From the NCBI GenBank assembly GCA_032622095.1, contig CP136065.1, forward strand, positions 66,519,031 through 66,583,030: a DNA stretch of 64,000 nucleotides, given 5' to 3'. Below, in pieces: positions 43,035 to 54,005 of this stretch. Both the position numbers and the translations under genes were made by a program. The notes under the pieces are model-generated. The model did no database searches. It was not told the DNA's origin and worked only from the letters and a program-made list of their open reading frames with translations. Source of the stretch: Siphonodentalium dalli. Its lineage: Eukaryota > Mollusca > Scaphopoda > Gadilida > Siphonodentaliidae. Numbering within the stretch: position 1 is the first letter of the stretch; each line of letters opens with the position of its first letter.

Positions 43035-44256
43035 TATGGCAAGCCGTTTTCACATTTTTGATTTATTTAGACTTAAGTCCAAATGAATTGGACTTAAGTC
43101 CAAATCAAATCACTAATTGGACTTAAGTCCAAATCATTTGGACTTAAGTGCAATTATTTGGACGTAAGTGCAATTAATTGGACTTAAGTCCAAATAATTG
43201 GACTTAAGTCCAATTATTTTGACTTAAGTCCAAATATTCATTCAAATATGACATGACAGAATTACATGGTCATTATCCCACAACTCCAGACCAAAGCAAA
43301 ACCAGACCTGCTTATTATCTGATGGGGGTGTTTCTTATACAGTTAAATTGCACTTAAGTGCAAATGAATTGTACTTAAGTCTAAATACCACATAATTGTG
43401 AATTCGGCGAGGAATTGTCAAAATAGATGAAAATATCAGTATTTACACTTAAGTGTAATTCATTTGGACTTAAGTCAAATTCCTCGCCGAATTCACAATT
43501 ATGTGGTATTTAGACTTAAAGGGGTACTGTACACAGAGATAGACGATTTTTTTATTTACTCCCACTGAAATAACTTTCAAGTTAGATTGTGTTCGCGTTT
43601 ATACGAGTTTCGTATAAACCTAATTTAGCGAAGAAAATATTGATCTTGGAAACAAACATATTACGATTTCAAACTACGCGCCATGTTTTTGACCTTCACC
43701 AGAGAAAACGCAGCTCGCATGAAGAACCGGAAGTTCGTTGTTCGCAGCTTCAATCTCTTTCATCGAACAATCTCACTCCCTATAAAAATACTTGACGCTT
43801 TGAATCTTGTTTCTTTCTCGTTTGTTTCCGAATCGGTTATAGCGGGCCTTTCTTTTGCAGGTAACATGTTTTGTTTGCCACTCAATAATGTTCGCGAACG
43901 GCCGTCGATAAAAGTCACCCAACATATGAGATTTCAAGAACGGTAACTCGTAATGGCATAATTCTCCATTTTATGACTCCAGCCATAAATTGATTTATAT
44001 TAAATAATTCAATTTTACTTTTATGATAGCCTGTTAACCGGAAGGTTTTCAGTAGGCATCATCGACTCAAATTAGTTATTTTAAAATATAATATTGATAT
44101 TAGATAGCTATTGTCACCAGGAATTTATTGAAATTGGGGTACAGTACCCCTTTAAGTACAATTCACTATTTGGACTTAAGTCAAATTATTTGGACTTAAG
44201 TCCAAATATTTGGACTTAGGTCCAAATAAATCGAAAATGTGAAAACGGCTTGCCAT
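43035..44256. mobile_element. Fold-back element with GGACTTAAGTCC arrays, split by element K copy 2
   Basis: The ends are TATGGCAAGCCGTTTTCACA then TTTTTGATTTATTT, inverted at the right as AAATAAATCGAAAATGTG then AAAACGGCTTGCCAT. AAGAAAG occurs at both flanks. Just inside each end are palindromic units TTGGACTTAAGTCCAA (about nine on the left, 43066-43240, and three on the right). A second hairpin is nested at 43377-43518 (GTGAATTCGGCGAGGAATT arms). Element K (43520-44151) occupies a TTAA of one unit. Confidence 0.8.
43520..44151 (-). mobile_element. TTAA-target element K, copy 2
   Basis: A 632-bp element, in opposite orientation to copy 1, is flanked by TTAA (43516-43519 and 44152-44155). 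Relative to copy 1 it has a 13-bp deletion and several substitutions that break the copy 1 frame. Its target TTAA is the centre of a GACTTAAGT unit. Confidence 0.88.
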
Positions 44257-44391
44257 AAGAAAGGTCTACTTCAAAGTTTATCTTTTTTTCGTATGACATA
44301 TAATGATATAGTTGTATGAGAAACTATCGGGGAATTGTTAAAATGCCTCCCACATAGAGGAAATCCTTGACCAGAATTGTGGGGTACTTAT

Positions 44392-45562
44392 CAGGGTTGG
44401 GGTAATCGTAATCAGTAATCGTAATCAAAGTAATCGATTACAAAATTTGGAGTAATCGTCTGTAATCAGTAATCATGACATTTTTGTATTACAAGTCGAT
44501 TACTTTCAAATGTACATGTAATCATGATTACATTTTGATTACTTTTTGATTACTTTTACTAAAATATCCATAGGGATGGCTATTGCATACTCATAGTTTC
44601 ATACAGTAGTACTGGGGAGTGTGCACAGATACAAACAACATGTCAGAAAGTTAGTACAAATGTTTCATGCGTGTTGTTAGTGCTACACTGTGTACATTCT
44701 GGCAGTGGACACAGACACACACAATTGATGAAATGTTGAATACAGCTTGTATGGCAATAAACTTATGATACAGACAATGAAATGTTCTAATAAGAATAAA
44801 ATAGGCTAGCCAACTTCAATAAGGATTAAATATTATTGGGAATGCTGTAGACAATGACAGTAGAGTCACACTCGTACACTAGGGCTAATTAACTGAACAA
44901 AGAAGGTGTGATGTACATCGGTAGACCTAATTAGCTGGTTTGTCATTTACTGCACTCATGGAGTTAATTCTAATTTAATCCTAATCAGGATATCAACTGA
45001 ATGGATGATCATCAAATAAATCTTAGTGTTATTTTCATTGCTGGGTATTGAATCTAAAAGAACATGCAAATAATTTATAATTATTTCTAATGATAGCTTC
45101 ATAGATAATATATGCGTTAGTTTCAATGCATAATGCATGTAAGAAAAAGAAGAAAAAAATTAAAACTATATTTACATAAATAAATACACATAAAACATAA
45201 TATATTCCCAACAAGTTGTGGACAACTTCATGGTGAAACCTCACCAATATATGTAAATGTAAAAAGTCTATGTGTTTATTACTTGCTTCTCTATATTGTT
45301 TCAGTCGTTTCTTGTTTCCATGTTATGTAGTGATGTTTTTATTCAATAAAATTTGATATTTTAATTTGATTTATTTCATGATTTATTCCTATGCGATCAA
45401 AATGGTTGGAAACTAACAATTGTAATCATATGTAATCAAAAAGTTATCGATTACATTTACTAAAGTAAATGTAATCGTAATCGATTACATTGGGGGAAAA
45501 GTAATCAGTAATCGTAATCGTAATCATGTAAATCAAAAGTAATTGTAATCGTAATCAAGGGT
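44392..45562. mobile_element. hAT-like element with TAATCG subterminal arrays
   Basis: The left end CAGGGTTGGGGTAATCGTAA is followed by many TAATC/GATTA motifs, including AGTAATCGATTAC. The right end (about 45420-45562) has the same motifs. The expected terminal CCAACCCTG is not exact at the right (CAAGGGTTTG), so the boundary is approximate. Long arrays of transposase-binding-like motifs at both ends are common in hAT families. Confidence 0.55.
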
Positions 45563-45567
45563 TTGTG

Positions 45568-46100
45568 GGGTGTCTCACCCCCCAACTTTGGTCAAAATTT
45601 TCAACAGTTGGAAATTTCATACCTGCCAAAACATTAGTTGGAAATTTCACACCAACAATAGGTTGAAAATGTTCTTGTAGTTTGATTTTCAAACAATTTA
45701 TTGGGGGGAATTAATTGTTTTTGGACCAATATTTGCATATTTTCCTATTTTTTGTCAAAAGTTTGGAATGAATTGTCATCAGTTGGAAATTTTCCAACCT
45801 AAGTGGGGATGTCAGGTTTGAAATTTACAATTCTAGGAAGGCTTGATGCTAGTCTAGATGGTAGGATTTTGCGATTTTCTTGTTCAGATTAAAAAAATTT
45901 CGCACACCGGGCCGATGGGCGGCCCGGTGTGTCATTGTCACAGTGGCCAATAAAAAACTGCCAAGTAGTTTAACAAAACAATATTTGACTACATTTGGTC
46001 AAACTTGTGGACTGAAATGGTCATCAGTTGGAGAATTTTCCAACCTGAGGGGGAGTATTGTGTTTGAAATTTCCAACACTATAGGAAAACTTCAGTTGAG
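45568..46100. repeat. Diverged repeats with CAGTTGGAAATTT
   Basis: Blocks of TCAGTTGGAAATTTTCCAAC with GTGGGG and GTTTGAAATTTACAA occur three times at 120-250 bp spacing. No gene was seen. A GC-rich palindrome (CCGGGCCGATGGGCGGCCCGG) lies near 45908. Confidence 0.55.
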
Positions 46101-47330
46101 GCCAGTCTAGGATTTATGCAATTTTTTAGGTTAAAATATCTGAATGTTTTCATACCGGGAATTTAGAACCATGGTTTATGAATATATAGGATGTTAGGCC
46201 TGAGAGCACTGAGGTGCAAGGGGTAGGGGTGCAAATGGAATTATGCAAAACTTGTGTTTAGTCCGAATCTGATTCAAGGGGGGAGGGGTGCAGTTGGAAT
46301 TTCCCAAAATGGACACACCACAACGGAGACCCTCTATAGCCACGTCCCTGCATGTAATCGCCCCAACCTGTGCATGGTACTTATGCATATAATCATAGAT
46401 GAAGGAAGGATATAATCTACACTCGGTACCTCATCTATAATCAGCAGACCTGACGTTGCATGCATGGCATCACATGGGTAATTGAAGCACACGGGCCTTC
46501 AATTTTAACGGGCTCTGCTGCACCGCCCCTTTCGCACTGCCCCTATGCGCCGTCTCTGTACGTATACCTTTACTTTATACGTTAATATTATGTTATATAT
46601 ATAGGACCATTGAATACATTAATGTAAAGCAGGCGCATAATATAGGCAGTGCAAAGGAGGAGGCAGCGGAGCGCGTTACAGGCCCCATGCATGAGACCCA
46701 TCCACCCTTCCAGAACTTGTATCGTGGAATGTGTTCACGACCCGGCCCCCCCCCGGCCCCCCCTGAATAAGAAGGAACATAACACAAGATACATTCAGCT
46801 AGGTTCACGTGAATTTGGTCGATGGCGTTATTCGTCGAGTTTCGTTGAAATCGACATGCATGCAGGTGGGCGATATTTTGTGGATGGAAATTATAAAATG
46901 AACATGAAAAGCTTTGCCATCAAGCGAAGTGCTCCGTCAGCGTTACTATCAATAATGACGATTTCAGTAAATTTATCCCCGTTTACACTCGACAGCACAC
47001 ATTTGTCTCCGTATTTTATAAATACTTTGATAAATTGATATGGATCGTTTATATTCTGCAATAATTTGTACCGAATGAACAGATTCTTATGTTTAATTGC
47101 ATGAGTTGCAGGTGGGGAAATCTCGGTTTGTTTAGATTATGGAATCAGCCCATATGAAAAAATACGTGGGTATATATATACATTAAATTTTACAAAAGTA
47201 TATACACCTGTGCTGAATTTGTCACTCTCACCAATTTTATGTGATAAAGTAAACCGCTATAACCCAGGTTCCTGAAATTGGGATAAAGTTACACAGGTTG
47301 CGGAGAATTGGGATAAAGTTACCCAGGTTA
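46101..47330. other. Unassigned intergenic sequence with a short minisatellite
   Basis: A frame of 129 codons at 46649-47038 has no recognisable domain. Near 47253-47335, GGGATAAAGTTAC(A/C)CAGGTT is repeated about twice. No gene is called. Confidence 0.4.
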
Positions 47331-48345
47331 TAGATAGATAGATAGATCATTTTTTAATGGCTAAAAGATGCAAAATTTGCAGACAATTGAGCATAAGCAT
47401 ATATACAAAAGAGTAAAACAGAGTGTGACATTCATATAGTATAAATATAAAAAGTATAGATATATAAATATAACAAGAATGCAGCTTGACAGTCCTGCAG
47501 AGAGACAAGATAGTGAATAAACCTAGCTTAGTAATGACTACTAAATAGATACTCATACCTTGATATATATATATATATACACACATGAATAATCAACCCG
47601 TGCCATCACTGCACCCTCCTCCCTCAACAGGACTGTCAAGTTGCTTAAGAAATACTAATAAGAGAACCAACAGCTTTTCGCCACCTGCATATACACACTA
47701 TACTGCCATGTATGGCCGGCTTTGGACTGGCCTGTCCATGACCGAAAGATGGAAACCCGAAATACAGGCAGCAGTGACAATATATGCAGCTGGCCAAATA
47801 CTGTCATCGTACATAGAAAGATAGAGAGAGAGATAAAGTAGTAGAAGAGAACTATACATATGAATAAGCTCGTATGACAAGTCATGCCATCGATTGCCAT
47901 CAAGGAGCGCACAGGAAAGTTAACCAAAGCTTGCTTATTTCCACTGTGGTCCTTAATGGTAACCGACCACATGACTGACCAGGCCACAGCACAAGTTCTC
48001 ATAAGGTCGTACAGTATTATTAATAGTATGATTCACACCATTAATAATATACAAAGTCAGATTCCTCAGTACCTAAAATTTTATCGAAGAATTCCTGTTT
48101 TATTAGGTGATTCCATGTAGCCAAATTGCAGTTAGGTTCAATATATTTTACATAATTATTCCACAACGTGATCCCTGTGTACAAAAAAGCTATTGTAACC
48201 AAATACCCTATAACATGAGGCACAGATAATCTAAAAATTCCAGACCGGAGATTATATTTACAATGAGTGTTCGAAAATTGAAATCCTTCTCTTAGGTAGT
48301 TAGGAGCTTTATTTTTCATGATAGTCATGTGATAGTCAGCTTTCT
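47331..48345 (-). mobile_element. LINE remnant: RT C-terminal tail, 3' UTR and (TCTA)n tail
   Basis: On the minus strand, 48328-48041 reads NYLREGFQFSNTHCKYNLRS, then SVPHV, then TGITLWNNYVKYI. This is the 'Y.LRS...P......F.Y.G..LWN.LP' tail of animal LINE reverse transcriptases. The stop is followed by about 700 bases of possible 3' UTR and a tail of TCTATCTATCTA at 47345-47333. The family and the 5' truncation point are uncertain. Confidence 0.6.
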
Positions 48346-49580
48346 TTGGGAAACTCTGGATTCAACCGGTTAATAACATTTCATGTTAACAACATAATAT
48401 TCACAGTTTGCGATCAAAATGACCACAGAGCTCCAGTACTAGTAATTTATTTCTTAATTTATGCTCAATGAGGTCTATATTACTTGCAAAACTGAACAGT
48501 ATTTCCCTAGCTCACTAGCTCAGTCGATGTCTTTTAAATCGCGTTCATATTATAAGATTTGCTCTATGGGCATCTAGCTTCTGAGATACAGACGTTTCAA
48601 TGGTGATGAAGTATAGTATTTTAATCATATTTTATGGCATAGAAAACCGTATATCAAGGCATTATATAAAAAAAAAAAAATCGGCGACTCGAAAATGAAT
48701 TGGGACTTTAACCATCTCTGTACCGCAATTCCGAATGGATTCTCACATTCAGTTATAAAAGTATAGAGCCTGTACATTGGATCGTACTATTATTCATTCG
48801 AATGGGTGTTACGTAATAAAAGCAGACGACAGACAGAAAAACAGATAATAATACAGGAGCATATTAATTAATTATTTAAATAACGATTCATTTCGGCCAA
48901 TTTGGCCGGTTACTTCATGTGACTTTTTCATCTGACGTGTGTGTCGGAATAATGATATGGAGGATTTATGTAAATGTTAGCCCAAACTACATTTCCAAGT
49001 AACGATGGTTTTGTTGTTTATTTTGAGGAATAATACCGCGTCAGATGAATTCAGCCCAAATATGTTAACAGTTGTCGTGTAAAACATTCGGCAGTAAGTT
49101 AGCGTTATTTAGTATTTGTGGATGTCCTTCAACATGGGGAAAATAGACTACTGCGCTTGAACGAGCATGTGAATTGTCGTTTTTAATGTATAGCAACTTT
49201 ATAATCAATAACAGAGGCATTCTCTGTCAAATAAGGTCGCTCTATTTACGATACCAATTGGGGAACTTTGTGAATTAAATTACGCGTAAACTTAACCTGC
49301 TGCAAATAGAAAAGGTGTCGGAATCGGTGTACTCGCCTCATGGCTAACTCGCCCCAATCGGCGAGTGCCAACTCGGAATAAAAGGCCAACTCGGAATAAA
49401 AGATGCATACGGGGTGTTATATGGCGTTTGGTCCGTTGTTTCTCAATGAATATTATTGAAATTTGGTGTATATGTCCGGGCTGGGACATGGAATACAACA
49501 ACGTTTGAATTGTTTTTAAATTTACAAATTTGTTGATTTTATTCATTTTGTTTTCGTTCTGAAACACACTATAAAGTGTA
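48346..49580. other. Unassigned intergenic sequence
   Basis: A short direct repeat CCAACTCGGAATAAAAG lies at 49367-49402. No gene, RNA or dispersed repeat was recognised elsewhere. Confidence 0.4.
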
Positions 49581-49588
49581 TATAATAT

Positions 49589-49895
49589 AATAACGAACAC
49601 GAGACATACATAATTTATAAACTATTAACAAAAGATATCAAATTCAATACATGACAAAGATGACTCAGTGGAGTTTATAAAGTGAACATAAAAACATTGA
49701 GGTAAGAATCTTTTTAAGGAATGCAACTTTATTTAATGATAATAAACACATAAATTAAAATAACAAACATGAGACATACATGATTTATAAACTGTTAACA
49801 AAAGATATCAAACTCAATACATGACAAAGATGACTCAGTGAAGTTTATAAAGTGAACATAAAAATATTAAGGTAAAAATCTTTTTAAGCATTACT
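49589..49895. repeat. 170-bp direct duplication
   Basis: Two copies of about 130 bp share GAGACATACAT(A/G)ATTTATA, CAAAAGATATCAAA and GACAAAGATGACTCAGTG, starting at 49601 and 49771. They differ at a few bases. Confidence 0.8.
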
Positions 49896-49899
49896 AAAC

Positions 49900-51430
49900 C
49901 GTTTAGCACAGTCCACTTCACTCATCCGATCATCACTAAACTTGATATTTATCTTGATATCGATCTATCAGATGAGAGCTATCAAATATTTTTTTTATTT
50001 TATAGGAAAAAATGGTCGCCAGCGGCCATATTACATTTACGTTATATGTTATCGCGTCATGTCGATATCTAGTATTAGTTAGAAATTTCACCTTTCCAGA
50101 TTCATAATTGCTCCATTGACTGTAACAGATGGAATTATTCCCCTCTTCGGATAGAGTGTCACTGAAACTTTATTTTGTCAGACTGTCTGTATAGTCACTG
50201 ATTATATATGGCAATAATCTGTAATAAGATGTAGCACTATTTTATTTTATATTTACATGCAGTGCTGTTTTTATACAACAATTCTAATCCCCCTAGATCA
50301 TCATGTGATCGACCATACATCGCGCGAGGACCTGGTTGAATTAAGGGGGGTTTTATGGATAACTTCTGTCCTCAAGCTAGATTATACTTATGACATTTAA
50401 TGGCATGTTTCTAACGTGGAGGGTTAGATATGCTTGAGACACCAACACTCTTCAATTCACACCAAGTTATCAGCTGTCATATTCGGATATTAGAACCGAT
50501 AGCCATGATATATGGTTTATTTTGTGTATACTAGTAATATTGTTATTTTCAGTACCTTTATATACCAGTACTGTGTATAACATTGCATATAAATTAATCC
50601 ATGTATACATGTATATTGATTCAACGGATTCAGTGGTTTTGTCCATAAGTCTATCAAATATGCGGGGAAAACATGGCCACAAGCAGTACACCCTGTTAAA
50701 TTTCGAATTTGAATCAATTGGCGCACCCTGCAGCCAGCTTTTATTGGAGAACTTTTTCTCACGTGGATAGTTTGGGTCACCGCTAGATGTGAGCCATGTT
50801 TTGTTCTCAAGCTGTCCTTGTGAAGACATCACTGCCAGCGGTGATCTGGAATTTTACTATTTTTATGGCTAAATAATTTGGTTGATCCTACAGACGACAC
50901 CACTTGTCCGATCGTCACCAGATTCCACAATGATCTTCTGGATAACCAGGGTGAGAGTAATCTAATTTTCCCGAATTTCGTTAAAAAACATTACCACAGG
51001 CAGCAATTTGGTATCTTACTGTTTGATCCTCTTTTGCGTGACTGAATTGTTTAGCAACTGTACAGTCATATCCCTCATCTGATAGTCACCACACTTTATA
51101 TTGATCTTCGGGCTGACAACTAGATGGGAGCTATCGAATGCTTTGAATTTTTTTGGAAAACATTGTCGCCAGCAGTCATCTTCTATTTTGGTTTTTATAT
51201 ACATGTATATCTCTTCATTCGGATAGTCAGTATTACGTAGGTACTTCAACTTTCCGCATTCCTGTCATCATTTGAAATATAAAAATTTACCTGATACCAT
51301 GCACCCTTCAAAATTTGTTTCGTCGTATCTATTTTAATGACCCGTATGGTAATATTGATACAGATATATTTGTCAAACATTTCTTTGTACAATATACAGG
51401 TATTTAGTTTGTAACTAAATCTAGAAATAT
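49900..51430. repeat. Decayed GCCAGCGG-type repeats
   Basis: Degenerate blocks such as GTCGCCAGCGGCCAT (50014), CACTGCCAGCGGTGATC (50831) and GTCGCCAGCAGTCATC (51165), with GGATAGT and AGATG(A/G)GAGCTATC, recur every 300-500 bp. They resemble an old tandem element of the 13.4-15.6 kb kind. No gene is called. Confidence 0.4.
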
Positions 51431-51477
51431 ATAATAGTAGCTGGTGGACCCTACTTCGTCCGGGATGTTCCCCTCTG

Positions 51478-51960
51478 ATTTTCGGAGAATTGCGCGATTT
51501 AACCTTGAATTGACCATTTTACAGGTGAACGTCATGTCGGGTCACGATTTGACCCGTCCAAAACACTCCCCGGACAAAAGTCACGACAAAAATACCCGTC
51601 GAAATCCGCCCGGCTTTACCCGATTTGACCTTGAATTGACAATTTTGAATGTCAAGATCAGGTCAGGGTCATAATTTGACCCACCCGAAACACTCCTGGG
51701 ACAAAAGTAACAGTAGGTATTATATTTCGTTGAAATACTTCCGTTTTACCAGATTTGACCTTGAATTGATCTTTTTGGATGTCAAAGTCAGGTCGGGATC
51801 AAGATTTGACCCGTCCAAATAGTCCAGAAACATGCCTACATCAGCACGTTCGAGAACATGGTCCCACGTGAAATTGGACCCGTCCATATTGCTCCCGGGA
51901 TCGAAGTAGTCCTACACACAATTTTTTAGTCGGATCGGTCAAGGTCCAGAATAGACCCCG
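51478..51960 (+). repeat. Tandem ~120-bp repeat GATTTGACCTTGAATTGA
   Basis: Three to four units carry GATTTGACCTTGAATTGA, then AATGTCAAGATCAGGTC and AATTTGACCC(A/G)(C/T)CC. They start at about 51496, 51622 and 51753, and a decayed fourth lies at 51860-51960. Confidence 0.7.
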
Positions 51961-53060
51961 AAGCCACGACGAATAGTTTTCATGGCTGGCTCAACCGATT
52001 TTCGTGGCTGGTTAGCTAGCTAAGCCGGCTCAGTCACGACGTTCGTGGCTGACGAAATATGGCGGCTCAGCCGGCTGAGATGTTATCGTTCAGCGTATTT
52101 TCGTTTCCGAAATGTTCCTAATCCCCTGTTACCGGTTATAGACGCTGTTTTTTTTAGCGTTTGTGGTGAACCCGTAGAATTCCAGACCACACGTAATCTT
52201 TTGATGTTGGGCTTTTCCATTATGGCGAAATTTCACGAAGGACTGGCATGGATATACTATGTAGTTTCCCATCTAATCGGTATAAGTAGTTACATTGGGA
52301 CTTCTGTCGACTTCAGACTGCTATCATCACTGCCATCTTGCGATATATGCATGCATCATTGAATGATGAACCCGATAGTAATGATATATAATATTTCAAA
52401 CTATTTTCTATTCTTATGTGTATATATTGACAAATGCCAGTGATGTCTGAGACTGGGTGTGGTCGATATAAACAATTTATATTTTAACCCTTTCAATACC
52501 GAATGAATGCGCCCATTCAGTTGTATGAAAGCATGCATTGGGATAGTCTATTCCACATTAAGGGGCCATGTGTTCTGATAATATAACAACCATGCCGTGT
52601 ACATTCGAGTATGCCAATATTAGGCAATGCGGTTTAGTTCACAATACAGTTGTGCTTGACATATGCCCATGCACACGGCTCAGCCATTTTACAATTCCGG
52701 CGGCGGAGATTTTTAAATGTGGCTGGCGTTAGATATAATATGGCTGGCGGCGGCTTGTGGCCAATATGGCTGGCGGCGGCGTGCGATGGCGGCTTCGGGC
52801 TCTAGTCCAGAAACATGCCTATGAGCGAGGTCAAGTTGACACGTTAAATACCAAATCCGAGTCGGATCAGTCGAGCAGTGTTAGAGTCTATAACACATAC
52901 ACACATGCATTCATGCATACACACATACATACAGACAGGTGTTCCAAAATGTATAATCGATAGCTACAACAATTCTATGGTAGATAGTTCACGGCCGACC
53001 TGATGCATGCATCTTAGTTTTCTTGTATTCATTGGTAGGCTATGTGCCTATATGGACATT
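51961..53060. other. Unassigned sequence upstream of the hydrolase gene
   Basis: It contains GC-rich GGCTGG/CGGCGGC motif clusters at 51980-52080 and 52690-52800 and a CATACACACA run at 52893-52935. No coding match was recognised. Confidence 0.4.
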
Positions 53061-53063
53061 TCT

Positions 53064-53190
53064 TAGGGGAACTACTCGTCCATGAGTCTATTAACAATTT
53101 CGGGACAACCCGCCCGTGTTTATCGTGACGACCCGCCCCGAAAACATCATAAGGGCGGGTTGTCTCAGGGGCGGGTAGTCCCGTTCCCTA
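53064..53190. repeat. Fold-back at the hydrolase 5' side
   Basis: TAGGGGAACTACTCGTCC is opposed by GGCGGGTAGTCCCGTTCCCTA, and the interior carries paired GGGACAACCCGCCC / GGGCGGGTTGTCTC. It ends 235 bp before the hydrolase ATG and could be inside its promoter. Confidence 0.65.
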
Positions 53191-53254
53191 GTTGGATTAC
53201 ACATTTTATCGTTTCGGACTCGGACTACAACTTTTAGTGGGTCCTAAAATTATA

Positions 53255-53425
53255 AAGTCACGTGATGTCCAAAATGGCGAATGGATGAAGCAATATTTAA
53301 CTTTTTTAAAAGTCAAAGGAAAAACTATAAAGAACATACTGATATTTTGGAGTTAAAATTGCATGCTAAATTAAACATAGAGATTTATTTTAAGTTGGTC
53401 TAGACCGACGGTTGTTGTTTAAAAT
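53255..53425 (+). promoter_or_regulatory. Probable promoter/leader of the hydrolase gene
   Basis: GTCACGTGA (E-box/CLEAR-like, about 53258) is followed by CCAAAATGGCG (a YY1-like motif, about 53270). Such motifs often sit near TATA-less starts in animals. There is no TATA box at the expected distance. An in-frame TAA is two codons before the ATG at 53426. The start site is inferred, not demonstrated. Confidence 0.35.
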
Positions 53426-54005
53426 ATGAGAACTCATCTTCTGTCTTTAGTTCGTGACTCTTTCACTTCATTTGGGAAATTGAAAAGAGAAACAACGAAT
53501 CTCATCATGATTATGAATCGATCAATGATTCAAACTTATCAGCAGACACTTAAGACTCGATGTTATTCAATGTCATCGGTATCAGCATATAACACAGACA
53601 ACAGCCAATGTCATTTTCCTGTCAACTGTGCTATTCGTTGTAATTCAATCAGAGTGCAATCAACACAAACTGGCATGACATGTTTGCCAGTGACATGCCG
53701 GCATTTATCGAGAATGAGTTCCAAAAGTGGCAAGAGTTCTGAATTTGTGGGCAGTGAAGATGACCCTACATTACTGCATAAACGTTTCATATATGTAAAG
53801 ATATGTGATGGTATTTGGGAGGATGTTCCTCAAGGCTGTAGCTTTGATGTGGAGTATTTGGATTCTCATCCTGATAAACCTTATGACAAACTGAGCAAGG
53901 TTATCGTGGGTCTTCATGGAACAGATGCAAATAATCTTAAGTTAGAAGACATGTTGTCGGCCTTTGTGAAAATTGGATACAGAGTGATAATTCCAAGTTT
54001 TCCAG
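53426..54005 (+). CDS. Hydrolase exon 1 (residues 1-193 plus one base)
   Basis: The exon encodes the basic N-terminus and the first beta strands including VIVGLHGTDANN. It ends SFP-G in phase 1 at CCAG|GTGAAC. Reading on without splicing stops nine codons later. Other in-frame Met codons near residues 28, 30, 34, 49, 84 and 97 could serve as starts if the N-terminus is shorter in vivo. Confidence 0.9.

Noticed and set aside
46649-47038. 129-codon plus-strand ORF
   Set aside because: No recognised motif, and composition like non-coding DNA.
47585-48002. Overlapping ORFs of 79-115 codons on both strands
   Set aside because: They fall in the 3' UTR of a LINE remnant and share no motif.
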